A stretch of DNA of 64,000 nucleotides from CAIXSE01 sp040769125 (GTDB taxonomy: Bacteria > Actinomycetota > Thermoleophilia > UBA2241), in the NCBI GenBank assembly GCA_040769125.1, contig JAXGLO010000001.1:1302001-1366000 (forward strand), read 5' to 3'. Position numbers and translations under genes: made by a program. Position 1 is the first letter of the stretch. Every line of letters starts with the position of its first letter. Below the pieces are notes generated by a model. The model did no database searches, was not told the origin of the DNA, and worked only from the letters and a program-made list of their open reading frames with translations. Of this stretch, positions 1 through 8,310 are shown one piece after another.

Positions 1-1
1 G

Positions 2-265
2 CGGCAGCAGGCCCGCTTGCAAGGGTTCGGGGCTCATGCCAATGCCCACATGAACGCCGCCCAGTTGCGCCGCACGTGCAGGCTCGACCCCGAGGCGGCC
101 GCCCTCCTCGATCGTGCGTACGACCGTCTGCGCCTTACCGCTCGCGCCTATGACCGCGTGGTCAAGGTCGCACGCACCATCGCCGACCTCGCCGGAGCCG
201 GCACGATCGCTGCCGCACACGTCGGTGAGGCACTGTCGTATCGCGCGCGCGGGCGGTCATGGTAG
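2..265 (+). CDS. comM: ComM/YifB family Mg-chelatase-like AAA+ ATPase, C-terminal end (partial)
   Basis: Only the last 87 residues are in the window; the reading frame is open from base 2 and ends at TAG 263-265. The visible part is the conserved C-terminal helical (Mg_chelatase_C) domain of ComM/YifB proteins: an N-A-x-M-N-A-A-Q-L-R stretch, then the L-x-x-A-Y-D-R-L-R-L-T-A-R-A-Y-D-R motif and an A-R-T-I-A-D-L-A segment. Family knowledge: ComM is a hexameric helicase-like ATPase that promotes branch migration during natural transformation. It overlaps dprA by 7 nt, the usual comM-dprA arrangement of DNA-uptake genes. The P-loop lies upstream of the window and cannot be checked. Confidence 0.85.
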   Translation, partial: RQQARLQGFGAHANAHMNAAQLRRTCRLDPEAAALLDRAYDRLRLTARAYDRVVKVARTIADLAGAGTIAAAHVGEALSYRARGRSW

Positions 266-1527
266 GCCCGGCGAACGATGCCAGTCCCGCTCCGGAAGCC
301 TCGGCAGAGAGGCCGGCTTCCGTGTCTCATCTCCAGCATGAGCGAAGGGCTCTCTGTATCTGGCTGGGGGTCCTCGCCTCGTGGCGTACCGGGCTGATCA
401 AGCGCCTGGTAGCCCGGTACGGCAGCGTCCACGGAGCTCTCAGGCAGCCGCCCGCCGCTTTGGCCGCGTTCTGCGCCGGGAAGCCGCAGAGTCAAACGCC
501 CGCCGCAGAAGGATCAGGCGAGAGCATCACCCCAGCACCTACAGCCTCGGCCGAGGAGATGCGGTTTCGCACCTGTCTGACGATGAAGCCGGTCGACTGC
601 GCTCGGGAGATGACCTCAGGCGCCGGACGCATGGTGGTCGCCTGGTGCGACCCGCTCTATCCGCCGGCTCTACGGCATCTTGCCGACCCCCCGCTGTGCC
701 TGTTTGTGCGCGCCTCCTGCACGGCCGCGGAGATCGAACAACGCATGCGCGATCTCTCTCTGCGGCCGTGTGTCTCCGTCGTCGGCACCAGAGCTCCTTC
801 ACCGTACGGCGAGGACATGGCCGCCATGCTGGGACGGGACCTTGCTTCAGCCTGCGCGATCGTCGTCAGCGGCCTGGCCATGGGCATCGACGCCATCGCC
901 CAACGGGGCGCCCTCGAAGCATCGCGCCACGAACCGGCGACCGTCGGCGTCCTCGGGTGTGGACCCGACATCGTCTACCCACGGGTGAACGCGCGCCTGT
1001 TCGCCGACGTCGCCGCGCGCGGATTGCTCGTCTCCGAGTTCGCCTGGGGGGTACCGGCACGCGCCTGGAGGTTCCCCGCCCGCAATCGTGTGATGGCGGC
1101 GCTGGGCCGGGGAGTGGTGGTCGTGGAGGGGGCGGCTCGCAGCGGCGCCCTCCTCACGGCAGGCTTTGCGCTCGAGCTCGGGAGAGATGTCTTCGCTGTG
1201 CCGGGGGAGGCCGGCCGTCGACTGAGCGCCGGCCCTCACGGCCTCCTGCGACAGGGGGCCTGCCTATGCGAATCGGCCGCCGATGTCCTGGAGTCATGTG
1301 CCAGCGTCGCGCCTCCTGGCGAAGCGCGCCTCAGCTGGTCGGATTCCGGCGACGGCGCCCTGGCCGAGGTTCTGCAGGCACTCAAGCGCGGCAGCGCGAC
1401 TCCCGATCAGATCGCCCTGGCGAGCGGGCTGCCGGTCCACGCCGCCACGGCCGCGCTCAGCGGCCTCGAGGTGGATGGCCTCGTGCGCCGCGTGGAGGGC
1501 GGCGCCTATCGACTGCGCGTGAGCTGA
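259..1527 (+). CDS. dprA: DNA-processing protein DprA
   Basis: Predicted 422-residue DprA/Smf protein, which loads RecA on incoming single-stranded DNA. N-terminal helix-hairpin-helix-like region (about 30-75), then a variable Pro/Ala-rich stretch, then the Rossmann-like DprA core from about residue 170 with S-V-V-G-T-R, S-G-L-A-M-G-I-D-A (204-212), F-P-x-R-N-R and S-G-A-L-L-T-A. The C-terminal 60 residues fit the DprA winged helix. ATG at 259 lies inside the comM stop region (ATGGTAG), so the pair is translationally coupled. Followed by the recombinase gene after 61 nt. Slightly longer than typical because of the low-complexity insert around residues 75-105. Confidence 0.93.
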   Translation: MVGPANDASPAPEASAERPASVSHLQHERRALCIWLGVLASWRTGLIKRLVARYGSVHGALRQPPAALAAFCAGKPQSQTPAAEGSGESITPAPTASAEEMRFRTCLTMKPVDCAREMTSGAGRMVVAWCDPLYPPALRHLADPPLCLFVRASCTAAEIEQRMRDLSLRPCVSVVGTRAPSPYGEDMAAMLGRDLASACAIVVSGLAMGIDAIAQRGALEASRHEPATVGVLGCGPDIVYPRVNARLFADVAARGLLVSEFAWGVPARAWRFPARNRVMAALGRGVVVVEGAARSGALLTAGFALELGRDVFAVPGEAGRRLSAGPHGLLRQGACLCESAADVLESCASVAPPGEARLSWSDSGDGALAEVLQALKRGSATPDQIALASGLPVHAATAALSGLEVDGLVRRVEGGAYRLRVS

Positions 1528-1588
1528 ACGCCGCGGGCAGGAACGTCCTGCGGGCTCGTTGAACTCCTACCATGCCCGAGGAGGACGA

Positions 1589-2539
1589 TTGAGCGCTGCC
1601 CGACACGACAATGCAGTGAGCGCCGAGAGTCATGCCTCAGCCGCCGACCGGCATCACGAGGCGGCGACATTCCTCCGCAATCTCGAGGTCGGCGGTGCGA
1701 GCAGCGCCACGCTCCGCTCGTATGCGTCCGACCTCAGGCAGCTCTTCGACTGGCTCGGCGAGCGCGATCTCAGCGTTGAGCAGCTCGACCGCCGCGTCCT
1801 CAGGGCGTTCGCGTCTCATCTCGGCCGCCGCGGATACGCTCCAGCCACGCTCGCCCGCAAGCTCTCTACTCTGCGCGGATTCTCGCGATTCCTCGCTGAG
1901 CGCGGCCGTCTCGTCGTCGATCCTGGTCGTGCGCTGCCCGGCCCGCGCCGACGCCGCCGCCTGCCTCGGGTTCTCACGGTGAGAGAGGTCGATGCTCTTC
2001 TGGCCGCCGCCGGCGGCGGAGACCCGCTTGCCTTGCGAGACCGGCTGATCCTCGAGCTGCTGTACGGCTGTGGCCTGCGCAGCCAGGAGCTGGTCGATCT
2101 TCATCTCGGCGACGTGAGGGCCGGTGAGGCCCAGCTCATCGTCCGCGGCAAGGGCGGAGCGATGCGTGTCGTCCCGATGGGGGAGGAGGCAGCCGCGGCG
2201 CTGCGTCGCTACCTGGCACGGGGGCGCGGGCAACTGGCGGCCGCCGCCGGTGCACGCGAAGCCGGAACGACACTGGTCGTCTCTCGCACAGGCCGCCCGC
2301 TGCTGACGTCGGACATCAGACGCATTCTTGTGAAATACTCACGGAGTGCGGGCATAGATGAAGCATCACCGCATATGCTGCGGCACGCGTACGCGACGCA
2401 CATGCTGCAGAGAGGGGCCGATTTGCGAGCGATTCAGGAGTTGCTAGGGCATGCGTCCGTATCAACGACGCAGGTCTACACGCACGTGAGCGGCGCTCAT
2501 CTGCGGAAGGTGTACGATCTGCATCATCCGCGCGCGTGA
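1589..2539 (+). CDS. xerC: Tyrosine recombinase XerC/XerD family
   Basis: Tyrosine recombinase with all catalytic residues: R164 (G-L-R-S-Q-E-L), K188 (G-K-G-G), H262-x-x-R265 (H-M-L-R-H), H288 (L-G-H-A-S) and nucleophile Y297 (Q-V-Y-T-H-V). The N-terminal SAM-like core-binding domain spans about residues 20-110. Role in the family: resolution of chromosome dimers at dif during division. Start: TTG 1589 is preceded by GAGGAGG at 1578-1584 (4-nt spacing), better than the in-frame TTG at 1559, which would add 10 residues. Position between dprA and whiG/rpsB is the normal place for the chromosomal XerC rather than a mobile integrase. Xer C versus D cannot be settled from sequence alone. Confidence 0.88.
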   Translation: MSAARHDNAVSAESHASAADRHHEAATFLRNLEVGGASSATLRSYASDLRQLFDWLGERDLSVEQLDRRVLRAFASHLGRRGYAPATLARKLSTLRGFSRFLAERGRLVVDPGRALPGPRRRRRLPRVLTVREVDALLAAAGGGDPLALRDRLILELLYGCGLRSQELVDLHLGDVRAGEAQLIVRGKGGAMRVVPMGEEAAAALRRYLARGRGQLAAAAGAREAGTTLVVSRTGRPLLTSDIRRILVKYSRSAGIDEASPHMLRHAYATHMLQRGADLRAIQELLGHASVSTTQVYTHVSGAHLRKVYDLHHPRA

Positions 2540-2582
2540 GGCCTGCTCCAGACGAGCGACGCCGGCGGATGCGACTCTTGAG

Positions 2583-3371
2583 ATGACGAGACTCGAAGAA
2601 CACGCGATACAGGATCTGTGGGAGCGCTACAAATCGCGCGGCGACAAGGACGCCCGCGACCGTCTCATTCTCGCCTATTCGCCCCTCGTCAAGTACGTGG
2701 CCGGCCGCATGAGCAGCGGCTTGCCCGCCCACGTAGAGGAGTCCGACCTCATCAGCTATGGCCTCCTCGGCCTGATCAGCGCTCTCGAACGGTTCGACCT
2801 CGAGCGCAAGATCAAGTTCGAAACGTATGCCGTGTCGCGCATCAAAGGATCGATTATCGATGAGCTGCGCTCGCTCGACTGGGTCCCGCGCTCCGTGAGA
2901 AGCAAGGCGCGCGATATCGAGAAAGCCTGCGCCGCCCTTGAGAACCGCTTGCAGCGCGCCCCGACCGACGAGGAGATCGCCGACGAGCTGCATATCTCCG
3001 TGCACGAGTTCCGCCAGTCGCTCACGCAGATCTCCACGACCAACATGGTCGCGCTCGACGAGCTGTGGTCGATCTCCGGCTCGGAGGGCGACCAGGCATC
3101 CCTGATGGACACGCTTGAGGATCCCGAAGCACGCGATCCCGTCAAGATGCTCGGCCTCAGCGAGATGAAGTCGCGGCTGGCGGCAGGTATCGAAGCGCTT
3201 CCCAAGCGCGAGAAGATCGTCATCGCGCTCTACTACTACGAGAACCTCACGCTGCGCGAGATCGGCGAAGTCCTCGGCGTCACCGAGTCAAGGGTCTCGC
3301 AGCTCCACACCAAGGCGATCCTTCGGCTCAAGGGTCGTCTGCGCGACGAGCTTGAGCCGGTTACCCGCTGA
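2583..3371 (+). CDS. whiG: RNA polymerase sigma factor, WhiG/FliA family
   Basis: 262-residue group 3 sigma factor. Region 2 (about 25-95) carries the conserved L-x-x-Y-x-P-L-V-K-Y-V-A and F-E-T-Y-A-x-x-R-I-x-G-x-I-I-D-E-L-R signature; region 3 follows (P-R-S-V-R-x-K-A-R); region 4 ends with L-x-E-I-G-x-V-L-G-V-T-E-S-R-V-S-Q-L-H-x-K-A, the FliA/WhiG helix-turn-helix. No flagellar genes are in the window, and the neighbourhood (xerC, then rpsB) is that of actinobacterial whiG. In Streptomyces WhiG drives sporulation genes and is held by the c-di-GMP-dependent anti-sigma RsiG; a plausible RsiG is encoded at 30155-30436. Regulon here is unknown; in an early-branching lineage pili are as likely as spores. 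Confidence 0.92.
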   Translation: MTRLEEHAIQDLWERYKSRGDKDARDRLILAYSPLVKYVAGRMSSGLPAHVEESDLISYGLLGLISALERFDLERKIKFETYAVSRIKGSIIDELRSLDWVPRSVRSKARDIEKACAALENRLQRAPTDEEIADELHISVHEFRQSLTQISTTNMVALDELWSISGSEGDQASLMDTLEDPEARDPVKMLGLSEMKSRLAAGIEALPKREKIVIALYYYENLTLREIGEVLGVTESRVSQLHTKAILRLKGRLRDELEPVTR

Positions 3372-3411
3372 CACGGCGCTGCGCCCGGCGCTGGGCGGCG
3401 GTGAGCCAATC

Positions 3412-3420
3412 TGGTAGCAT
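3412..3420 (+). promoter_or_regulatory. Extended -10 promoter candidate for rpsB
   Basis: TGGTAGCAT gives an extended -10 (TGn then TAGCAT at 3415-3420). No convincing -35 is seen upstream. It lies about 185 nt before the rpsB start, after the whiG stop, so rpsB would have a long leader. Confidence 0.45.
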
Positions 3421-3454
3421 GATCAGCTGTTGTGTCCACACCGACCCGGTGGGT

Positions 3455-3505
3455 CCACGATCCGTGGCGGTGTCGGGCGGGAGGCCCTCACGGGCGACCG
3501 CCCGA
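3455..3505 (+). promoter_or_regulatory. Structured rpsB leader RNA
   Basis: Two hairpins can be drawn in the rpsB leader. The first is CCACG-ATC-CGTGG at 3455-3467. The second has an 8-bp perfect stem (TCGGGCGG 3473-3480 with CCGCCCGA 3498-3505) and an inner GCCC/GGGC pairing. No U-run follows, so this is not an intrinsic terminator. Leaders of rpsB are autoregulated by S2 in several bacteria; that this one does the same is inference only. Confidence 0.4.
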
Positions 3506-3601
3506 TTCCACTGATCGTCCGCCGGCAACAGAGCGGTGGTCCGTAGATGGCTCGCTGAGCCCGGCGGCGCCGCATCGCAACCGCGTCACGAGGAGATAGT
3601 T

Positions 3602-4597
3602 TTGGCCGCGCCACAGCACACCGTCAGCATGAAGGACCTGCTTGTCAACGGCGTCCACTTCGGCCACCAGACCCGCCGGTGGAACCCGAAGATGAAGCAA
3701 TTCATCTTCGGCGAGCGGGGCGGGATCTACATCATCGACCTCAAGAAGACCGCCGCGCTCATCGACGAGGCGTGCACCTTCCTCAAGCGCACCAGCGAGC
3801 GTGGCGGCAGCGTCCTGTTCGTTGGCACCAAGAAGCAGTGCCAGGAGTCGATCGAGGAGCAGGCGAAGCGCGTGGGTATGCCGTTCGTCTGCAACCGCTG
3901 GCTCGGCGGCCTGCTCACCAACTACGCCACCCTCAGCAAGCGCATCAAGCGCATGCACGAGCTGCGTCGTCTCTCGACGGACGGCTCCCTCGATCTTCTG
4001 CCCACGCGCGAGGCCATGCAGCTGCGTGGCGACCTCCGCAAGCTCGAGCAGAACCTGGGCGGCGTCGACACAATGGAGAGGCTCCCAGCCGCGGTCTTCG
4101 TGATCGACCCGCACCGCGAGGCTATCGTGGTAAAGGAAGCGCGCAAGCTCAAGATCCCGATCGTCGCACTCGTCGATACGAACTGCGATCCGGACGAGGT
4201 CGACTACATCATCCCGGGAAACGACGACGCCATCCGCAGCTGCAGCCTCATCGTGCGCATCATCGCAGATGCCGTCGCCGAAGGTCGCCAGCTGCTCACC
4301 GAGGCCGAGATGAAGGCCACTGCCGAGCGCAAGGCCGCCGAGGAGGCGGCTGCGGCCGAGAAGGCTGCTGCTGAAAAGGCTGCGGCCGAGAAGGCGGCCG
4401 CTGAAAAGGCTGCGGCCGAGGCAGCCGAGGCCGAGAAGGCGGCCGCAGAGAAGGCCGCGGCAGATAAGGCTGCAGCCGAGGCCGCCAAGGCCAAGGAGGC
4501 CGCTGCCGAGGTCGCCAAGGAGGCCAGCGCCGAAACTGCCGAGAAGGCCGCGAAAGCGTCGGCCGAGGAGGCGTCCGCCGCGACGCCGGCCGAGTAG
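3602..4597 (+). CDS. rpsB: 30S ribosomal protein S2 with long Ala/Lys/Glu-rich C-terminal tail
   Basis: S2 assembles late on the head of the 30S subunit and helps hold S1. The core is canonical: V-H-F-G-H-Q-T-R-R-W-N-P-K-M near the N-terminus, F-V-G-T-K-K-Q, N-R-W-L-G-G-L-L-T-N and the D-T-N-C-D-P-D-E-V-D-Y-I-I-P-G-N-D-D-A signature. Start: TTG 3602 has GAGGAG at 3590-3595 with 6-nt spacing and gives the expected short N-terminus; an upstream in-frame start would add an unrelated tail. Total 331 residues against about 250 for the family: residues 242-331 are an A/K/E heptad-like repeat tail (many A-E-K-A-A units) predicted to form a long helix. First gene of the rpsB-tsf-pyrH-frr run. Confidence 0.96.
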   Translation: MAAPQHTVSMKDLLVNGVHFGHQTRRWNPKMKQFIFGERGGIYIIDLKKTAALIDEACTFLKRTSERGGSVLFVGTKKQCQESIEEQAKRVGMPFVCNRWLGGLLTNYATLSKRIKRMHELRRLSTDGSLDLLPTREAMQLRGDLRKLEQNLGGVDTMERLPAAVFVIDPHREAIVVKEARKLKIPIVALVDTNCDPDEVDYIIPGNDDAIRSCSLIVRIIADAVAEGRQLLTEAEMKATAERKAAEEAAAAEKAAAEKAAAEKAAAEKAAAEAAEAEKAAAEKAAADKAAAEAAKAKEAAAEVAKEASAETAEKAAKASAEEASAATPAE

Positions 4598-4642
4598 CAC
4601 GCGCAACTGAGAGAACGCCGACCCTCGAGAAAGGATCGCGCT

Positions 4643-5254
4643 GTGGCTGAGATCACCGCTGCACTGGTTAAGGAGCTCCGCGAGAAGAGCGGGGCAGGCA
4701 TGATGGACTGCAAGAAGGCGCTGACCGCAACCGGCGGCGACCTCGACAAGGCGATTGACGAGCTCCGCAAGCAGGGCCTCGCCACAGCCCAGAAGAAGAG
4801 TGCGCGCGTCACCAAGGACGGCGCCGTCGATTACTACATTCACGCCGGCGGCAAGATCGGCGTCCTGGTGGAGGTCGGCGTCGAGACGGACTTCGTGTCG
4901 CGCAGCGGGCCGTTCCGCGAGTTCACGCACGATCTGGCGATGCATGTCGCGGCGGCGGCCCCGACCTGGGTCTCGCGCGACCAGGTTCCCGAGGATGTCA
5001 TCGCTCGCGAGAAGGCGATCTACGCCGAATCCGACCAGATCAAGGGCAAGCCTGAGAACATCGTCGAGAAGATCATCGGCGGCAAGCTCGAAAAGTTCTT
5101 TGCCGAGACCTGTCTCATGGAACAGGCGTTCATCAAGGATCCGGATCGCACCATCGAGCAGCTGCGCACCGACCTGGTCGGTGTCATTGGCGAGAACGTC
5201 GAGGTGCGCCGCTTCGTGCGCTTCCAGCTCGGCGAGACCACCGCTGCGAGCTGA
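4643..5254 (+). CDS. tsf: Translation elongation factor Ts
   Basis: EF-Ts, the guanine-nucleotide exchange factor for EF-Tu. GTG start at 4643 preceded by GAAAGGA. N-terminal UBA-like domain carries L-R-E-K-S-G-A-G-M-M-D-C-K-K-A-L, and the core has the T-D-F-V motif (about residues 78-83) that touches EF-Tu. At 203 residues it is the short, single-core type (as in Thermus) rather than the roughly 280-residue E. coli type. Lies 45 nt after rpsB and 5 nt before pyrH, consistent with one operon. Confidence 0.96.
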   Translation: MAEITAALVKELREKSGAGMMDCKKALTATGGDLDKAIDELRKQGLATAQKKSARVTKDGAVDYYIHAGGKIGVLVEVGVETDFVSRSGPFREFTHDLAMHVAAAAPTWVSRDQVPEDVIAREKAIYAESDQIKGKPENIVEKIIGGKLEKFFAETCLMEQAFIKDPDRTIEQLRTDLVGVIGENVEVRRFVRFQLGETTAAS

Positions 5255-5259
5255 TCACG

Positions 5260-5997
5260 ATGGAGAGAGGTCAACCGCACAGCGCCTTCCATCGCGTCCT
5301 TATCAAGCTGAGCGGCCAGGCGCTCGGCGGGGCCGACGGGGTGATCGACCCGGCGACGACGCTGGAGATCGCCCAGCATCTCAAGACCGCACGGGATCTC
5401 GGCACCGACGTCGCCGTCGTTGTCGGCGGCGGCAACATCTTCCGTGGCATGCGTGCGGCCGCCGGAGGCATGGATCGCGTTACCGGCGACCATATCGGCA
5501 TGCTGGCCACGGTGCAGAACTCCCTCGCCCTGCAGACCGCCCTGGAGGGCGAGGGTGTCGATACCCGCGTCATGAGCGCCATCGAGGTAGGCGCGGTGTG
5601 CGAACCGTATACGCCCCGCCACGCCAAACGGCACCTCGAGAAGGGTCGTGTCGTCATCTGCGCGGCAGGCACCGGCAATCCGTACTTCAGCACAGACTCG
5701 GCTGCAGCTCTGCGTGCCCTCGAGCTCAAGGCGGACGCCATCCTCATGGCGAAGCGCGAGTACGACGGCGTCTTCACCGCGGACCCCGAGACCGACCCCA
5801 CGGCTGAGTTCATCCCTGAGCTCACGCATCGTGAGGCGATCGAGCGCGGCCTCAGGGTCATGGACACGACCGCGCTGAGCCTCTGCATGGAGAACACTAT
5901 GCCGTTGTACGTGTTCAAGATGACCGGCGACAACATCATGCGCGTGCTGACGGGTCAGCGTGTGGGAACCGTGATCCACACAGTAGCCCAGAGCTGA
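5260..5997 (+). CDS. pyrH: UMP kinase
   Basis: Amino-acid-kinase-fold UMP kinase (245 residues), converting UMP to UDP for pyrimidine nucleotide supply. Seen: L-I-K-L-S-G near the N-terminus, V-V-V-G-G-G-N-I-F-R-G, D-H-I-G-M-L-A-T, and G-T-G-N-P-Y-F-S-T-D-S-A-A that closes the nucleotide site. Five nt after tsf, 19 nt before frr. This position between tsf and frr is conserved across bacteria and supports the call strongly. Confidence 0.96.
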   Translation: MERGQPHSAFHRVLIKLSGQALGGADGVIDPATTLEIAQHLKTARDLGTDVAVVVGGGNIFRGMRAAAGGMDRVTGDHIGMLATVQNSLALQTALEGEGVDTRVMSAIEVGAVCEPYTPRHAKRHLEKGRVVICAAGTGNPYFSTDSAAALRALELKADAILMAKREYDGVFTADPETDPTAEFIPELTHREAIERGLRVMDTTALSLCMENTMPLYVFKMTGDNIMRVLTGQRVGTVIHTVAQS

Positions 5998-6016
5998 TCT
6001 CGAGAAGGGAGGGCCC

Positions 6017-6574
6017 GTGGAGCAGGAGCTTCTGGCGGATGCCAATCATCGGATGGGAAGGGCCGTCGAGGCCGTCCAATCTGAGTTCAACACGGTGCGC
6101 ACTGGCCGCGCGAGCGTCAGCCTGCTCGACCGTATCTACGTCGATTACTACGGGACCAGCACGCCTCTCAACCAGATCGCCAATGTAGCCGCGCCCGAGG
6201 CACGCCTCCTTACGCTGCAGCCGTACGACAAGACGGCGCTCAAGGCGATCGAAAAGGCTATCCTGGAGTCGGATCTCGGCCTCAACCCGAGCAACGACGG
6301 CTCCATCATTCGCCTGGCGATCCCGACGCTCACCGAGGAGCGGCGGCGCGATCTCGTCAAGCTCGTACATCGACTCGCCGAAGACGGCCGCATCGCCGTG
6401 CGCAACGTGCGTCGCGACTGCATGAAGGATCTCAAGGAGCTCCAGCACAGCGGCGAGATGGGTGAAGATGCCGTGCGCCGCGCCGAGACGGAGCTGCAGC
6501 ACTACACCGACAATCGCGTGCACGAGATCGACGCCCTGCTCAAGCACAAGGAAGCCGAGATCCTCGAGGTCTGA
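6017..6574 (+). CDS. frr: Ribosome recycling factor
   Basis: 185 residues, the standard RRF length, GTG start with GGGAGGG upstream. RRF splits post-termination ribosomes together with EF-G. Family marks: V-R-T-G-R-A-S, Y-Y-G-x-x-T-P-L-N-Q-I-A-N-V in the first half, then L-x-P-Y-D-K-x-A-L-K-A-I-E-K-A-I and the long two-helix arm rich in R/E (R-R-D-L-V-K ... V-R-N-V-R-R-D). Fourth gene of the rpsB operon. Confidence 0.96.
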   Translation: MEQELLADANHRMGRAVEAVQSEFNTVRTGRASVSLLDRIYVDYYGTSTPLNQIANVAAPEARLLTLQPYDKTALKAIEKAILESDLGLNPSNDGSIIRLAIPTLTEERRRDLVKLVHRLAEDGRIAVRNVRRDCMKDLKELQHSGEMGEDAVRRAETELQHYTDNRVHEIDALLKHKEAEILEV

Positions 6575-6606
6575 GGCGCCACCGGCGTCTGGGCTCTCTC
6601 TCTTCC

Positions 6607-7434
6607 ATGGCATCCCTGCGAACCTGGCTCGCGCGCTGGCGCTTGCGCAGCGCGCGTAGCGCCCCCGGACGTCCGGCGGGCAGCGCTACCGCCAGCCACG
6701 TGGCCATCATCATGGACGGCAACGGGCGATGGGCGGAGGCCCGGCGACTGCCGGTGGCTGCCGGCCACAGGGCCGGCGCGGTAACTTTGCGACGCGTCCT
6801 CGAGCACGCCCTCGACCTCGGACTGCGAGAGGTAACCGTCTTCGCCTTCTCGACGGAGAACTGGAGCCGCCCGCCGAAGGAGGTGGCGGCGCTCATGGAC
6901 CTGTTCCTCGAGATGATCGATTCACAGGTCCCGGACTTGCACAGGCGCGGCGCACGAGTGCGGTTCGTTGGGTCCCGTGAGGGCGTGCCGCCGGATCTTC
7001 AGGCGCGAATCGCGGCTGCGGAGACCCTGACGGCGGGCAACAGCAAGATGACGCTGTTCATCGCCTTCAACTACGGTGGCCGGCGCGAGATCCTGGAGGC
7101 CGCGGAGCGACTGGCTCGCGAGCGCTGCGCGGCCGCGTTCGACGACGGCGGCGCAGGCCTAGCGGCGCCGCTTGAGGAGGCGGAGTTCCGTCGGTACCTC
7201 TACGCCCCCGAAATGCGCGACCCGGAGCTGCTCATTCGCACCTCGGGCGAGCTGCGCACCAGCAACTTCCTGCTCTGGCAGTGCGCGTATGCCGAGCTGT
7301 ACTTCTCCGAGAAGCTCTGGCCGGACTTCGGACCTGACGATCTGGACGCCGCTCTGGCAGAGTACGCTCGTCGCCGGCGCAGATTCGGCGGCCGCGAGGC
7401 CGCGCCTGCAGGCGACGGGGAGGCGACGATATGA
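6607..7434 (+). CDS. uppS: Isoprenyl transferase (undecaprenyl diphosphate synthase)
   Basis: cis-Prenyltransferase that elongates farnesyl diphosphate to the C55 lipid carrier for cell-wall synthesis. Catalytic Asp37 lies in I-I-M-D-G-N-G-R-W-A; further marks are G-H-R-A-G-A, F-A-F-S-T-E-N-W-x-R-P, and the C-terminal L-I-R-T-S-G-E-x-R-x-S-N-F-L-L-W-Q-x-A-Y-x-E-L-Y-F. The first 30 residues are a basic, poorly conserved extension. It overlaps cdsA by the ATGA of its stop, so the two lipid-precursor genes are coupled. Confidence 0.95.
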   Translation: MASLRTWLARWRLRSARSAPGRPAGSATASHVAIIMDGNGRWAEARRLPVAAGHRAGAVTLRRVLEHALDLGLREVTVFAFSTENWSRPPKEVAALMDLFLEMIDSQVPDLHRRGARVRFVGSREGVPPDLQARIAAAETLTAGNSKMTLFIAFNYGGRREILEAAERLARERCAAAFDDGGAGLAAPLEEAEFRRYLYAPEMRDPELLIRTSGELRTSNFLLWQCAYAELYFSEKLWPDFGPDDLDAALAEYARRRRRFGGREAAPAGDGEATI

Positions 7435-8234
7435 CGACGCGGATCGTTACGGGGACGCTCCTCGCCGTCATCGCCCTGGTGGTGATCATCCAGGGAGGTC
7501 TCACCTTCTTCCTGCTCCTTCTCCCGCTGGCAGCGCTGGGCCTGAGGGAGTTCTACAAGCTCACCCGAGTGTATCGGCCGTTCGCAGCCGCCGGGATGGC
7601 GGGGATGCTGATGATGCTCGTGCTCGCACGGTACGCCGGCCTCACCGGTCTTGTCTGGGGCGCCGTGCTTGGCGCCGCTTTCACCTGCCTTCTTGGAATC
7701 GCGGCCGGCGCCAAACCGGGAGTGACTGTGCGCATGTCGGTGACGGTTCTCGGCATGCTGTATGTCGGCCTCGGGTTCGGCGCCCTGTTGCTGCTCCGCG
7801 CCATCGAGATGCCGGATGCCCCGTCTTCATCCGGCTCCTGGATGGTTCTGACCGTCGTCTTCGGCACATGGGCCGGAGACACGATGGCGTACTTCACAGG
7901 GCGTCGCTTCGGCGCCAACCCAATGGCCCCAAGGCTCTCACCTAAGAAGACCTGGGAGGGCTTCGTCGGTGGGGCGCTCAGCACAATCATCGTTGTGCTG
8001 TTCATAGGCCTGTACAGCCCTCTCGGCCTCGTGGACTCTCTCGCGCTGGGAGCGGTCATCGCCTGCGTGGGGCCGCTGGGCGACCTCTTCGAGAGCCTGG
8101 TCAAACGCGACGCGCAGATCAAGGACTCCGGGCGTGGGCTGCCGGGCCACGGTGGGGTTCTCGATCGGTTCGACGCGTTGTTGTGGACAGCGGTCGCAGC
8201 GTACTTCCTGCTTACGGTCGTCTTCGGGCTGTGA
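7431..8234 (+). CDS. cdsA: Phosphatidate cytidylyltransferase
   Basis: Polytopic membrane enzyme making CDP-diacylglycerol from phosphatidate and CTP. 267 residues, about seven or eight hydrophobic segments from the N-terminus on. The CdsA signature is complete near the C-terminus: S-P-K-K-T-W-E-G-F-x-G-G, then G-D-L-F-E-S-L-V-K-R-x-x-x-I-K-D-S-G and L-P-G-H-G-G-x-L-D-R-F-D. Start ATG overlaps the uppS stop. Two phosphatidyltransferases that would use its product are encoded at 23535-24086 and 46021-46614. Confidence 0.94.
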   Translation: MTTRIVTGTLLAVIALVVIIQGGLTFFLLLLPLAALGLREFYKLTRVYRPFAAAGMAGMLMMLVLARYAGLTGLVWGAVLGAAFTCLLGIAAGAKPGVTVRMSVTVLGMLYVGLGFGALLLLRAIEMPDAPSSSGSWMVLTVVFGTWAGDTMAYFTGRRFGANPMAPRLSPKKTWEGFVGGALSTIIVVLFIGLYSPLGLVDSLALGAVIACVGPLGDLFESLVKRDAQIKDSGRGLPGHGGVLDRFDALLWTAVAAYFLLTVVFGL

Positions 8235-8310
8235 GGCCGCTGGGCGCGACGCGACCGGCTCCCGCCGGGTTCATCGCGACCGCGCCTGGTGCGGCGCCGA
8301 CACGAGCGAC

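Noticed and set aside
1589..2539. Recombinase as part of an integrated element with attachment sites
   Set aside because: It sits in the conserved comM-dprA-xer-whiG-rpsB context, and no repeats or phage genes flank it.
2316..3005. Antisense open frame opposite whiG
   Set aside because: Lies opposite the sigma region 2 coding sequence, no ribosome site, low-complexity composition.
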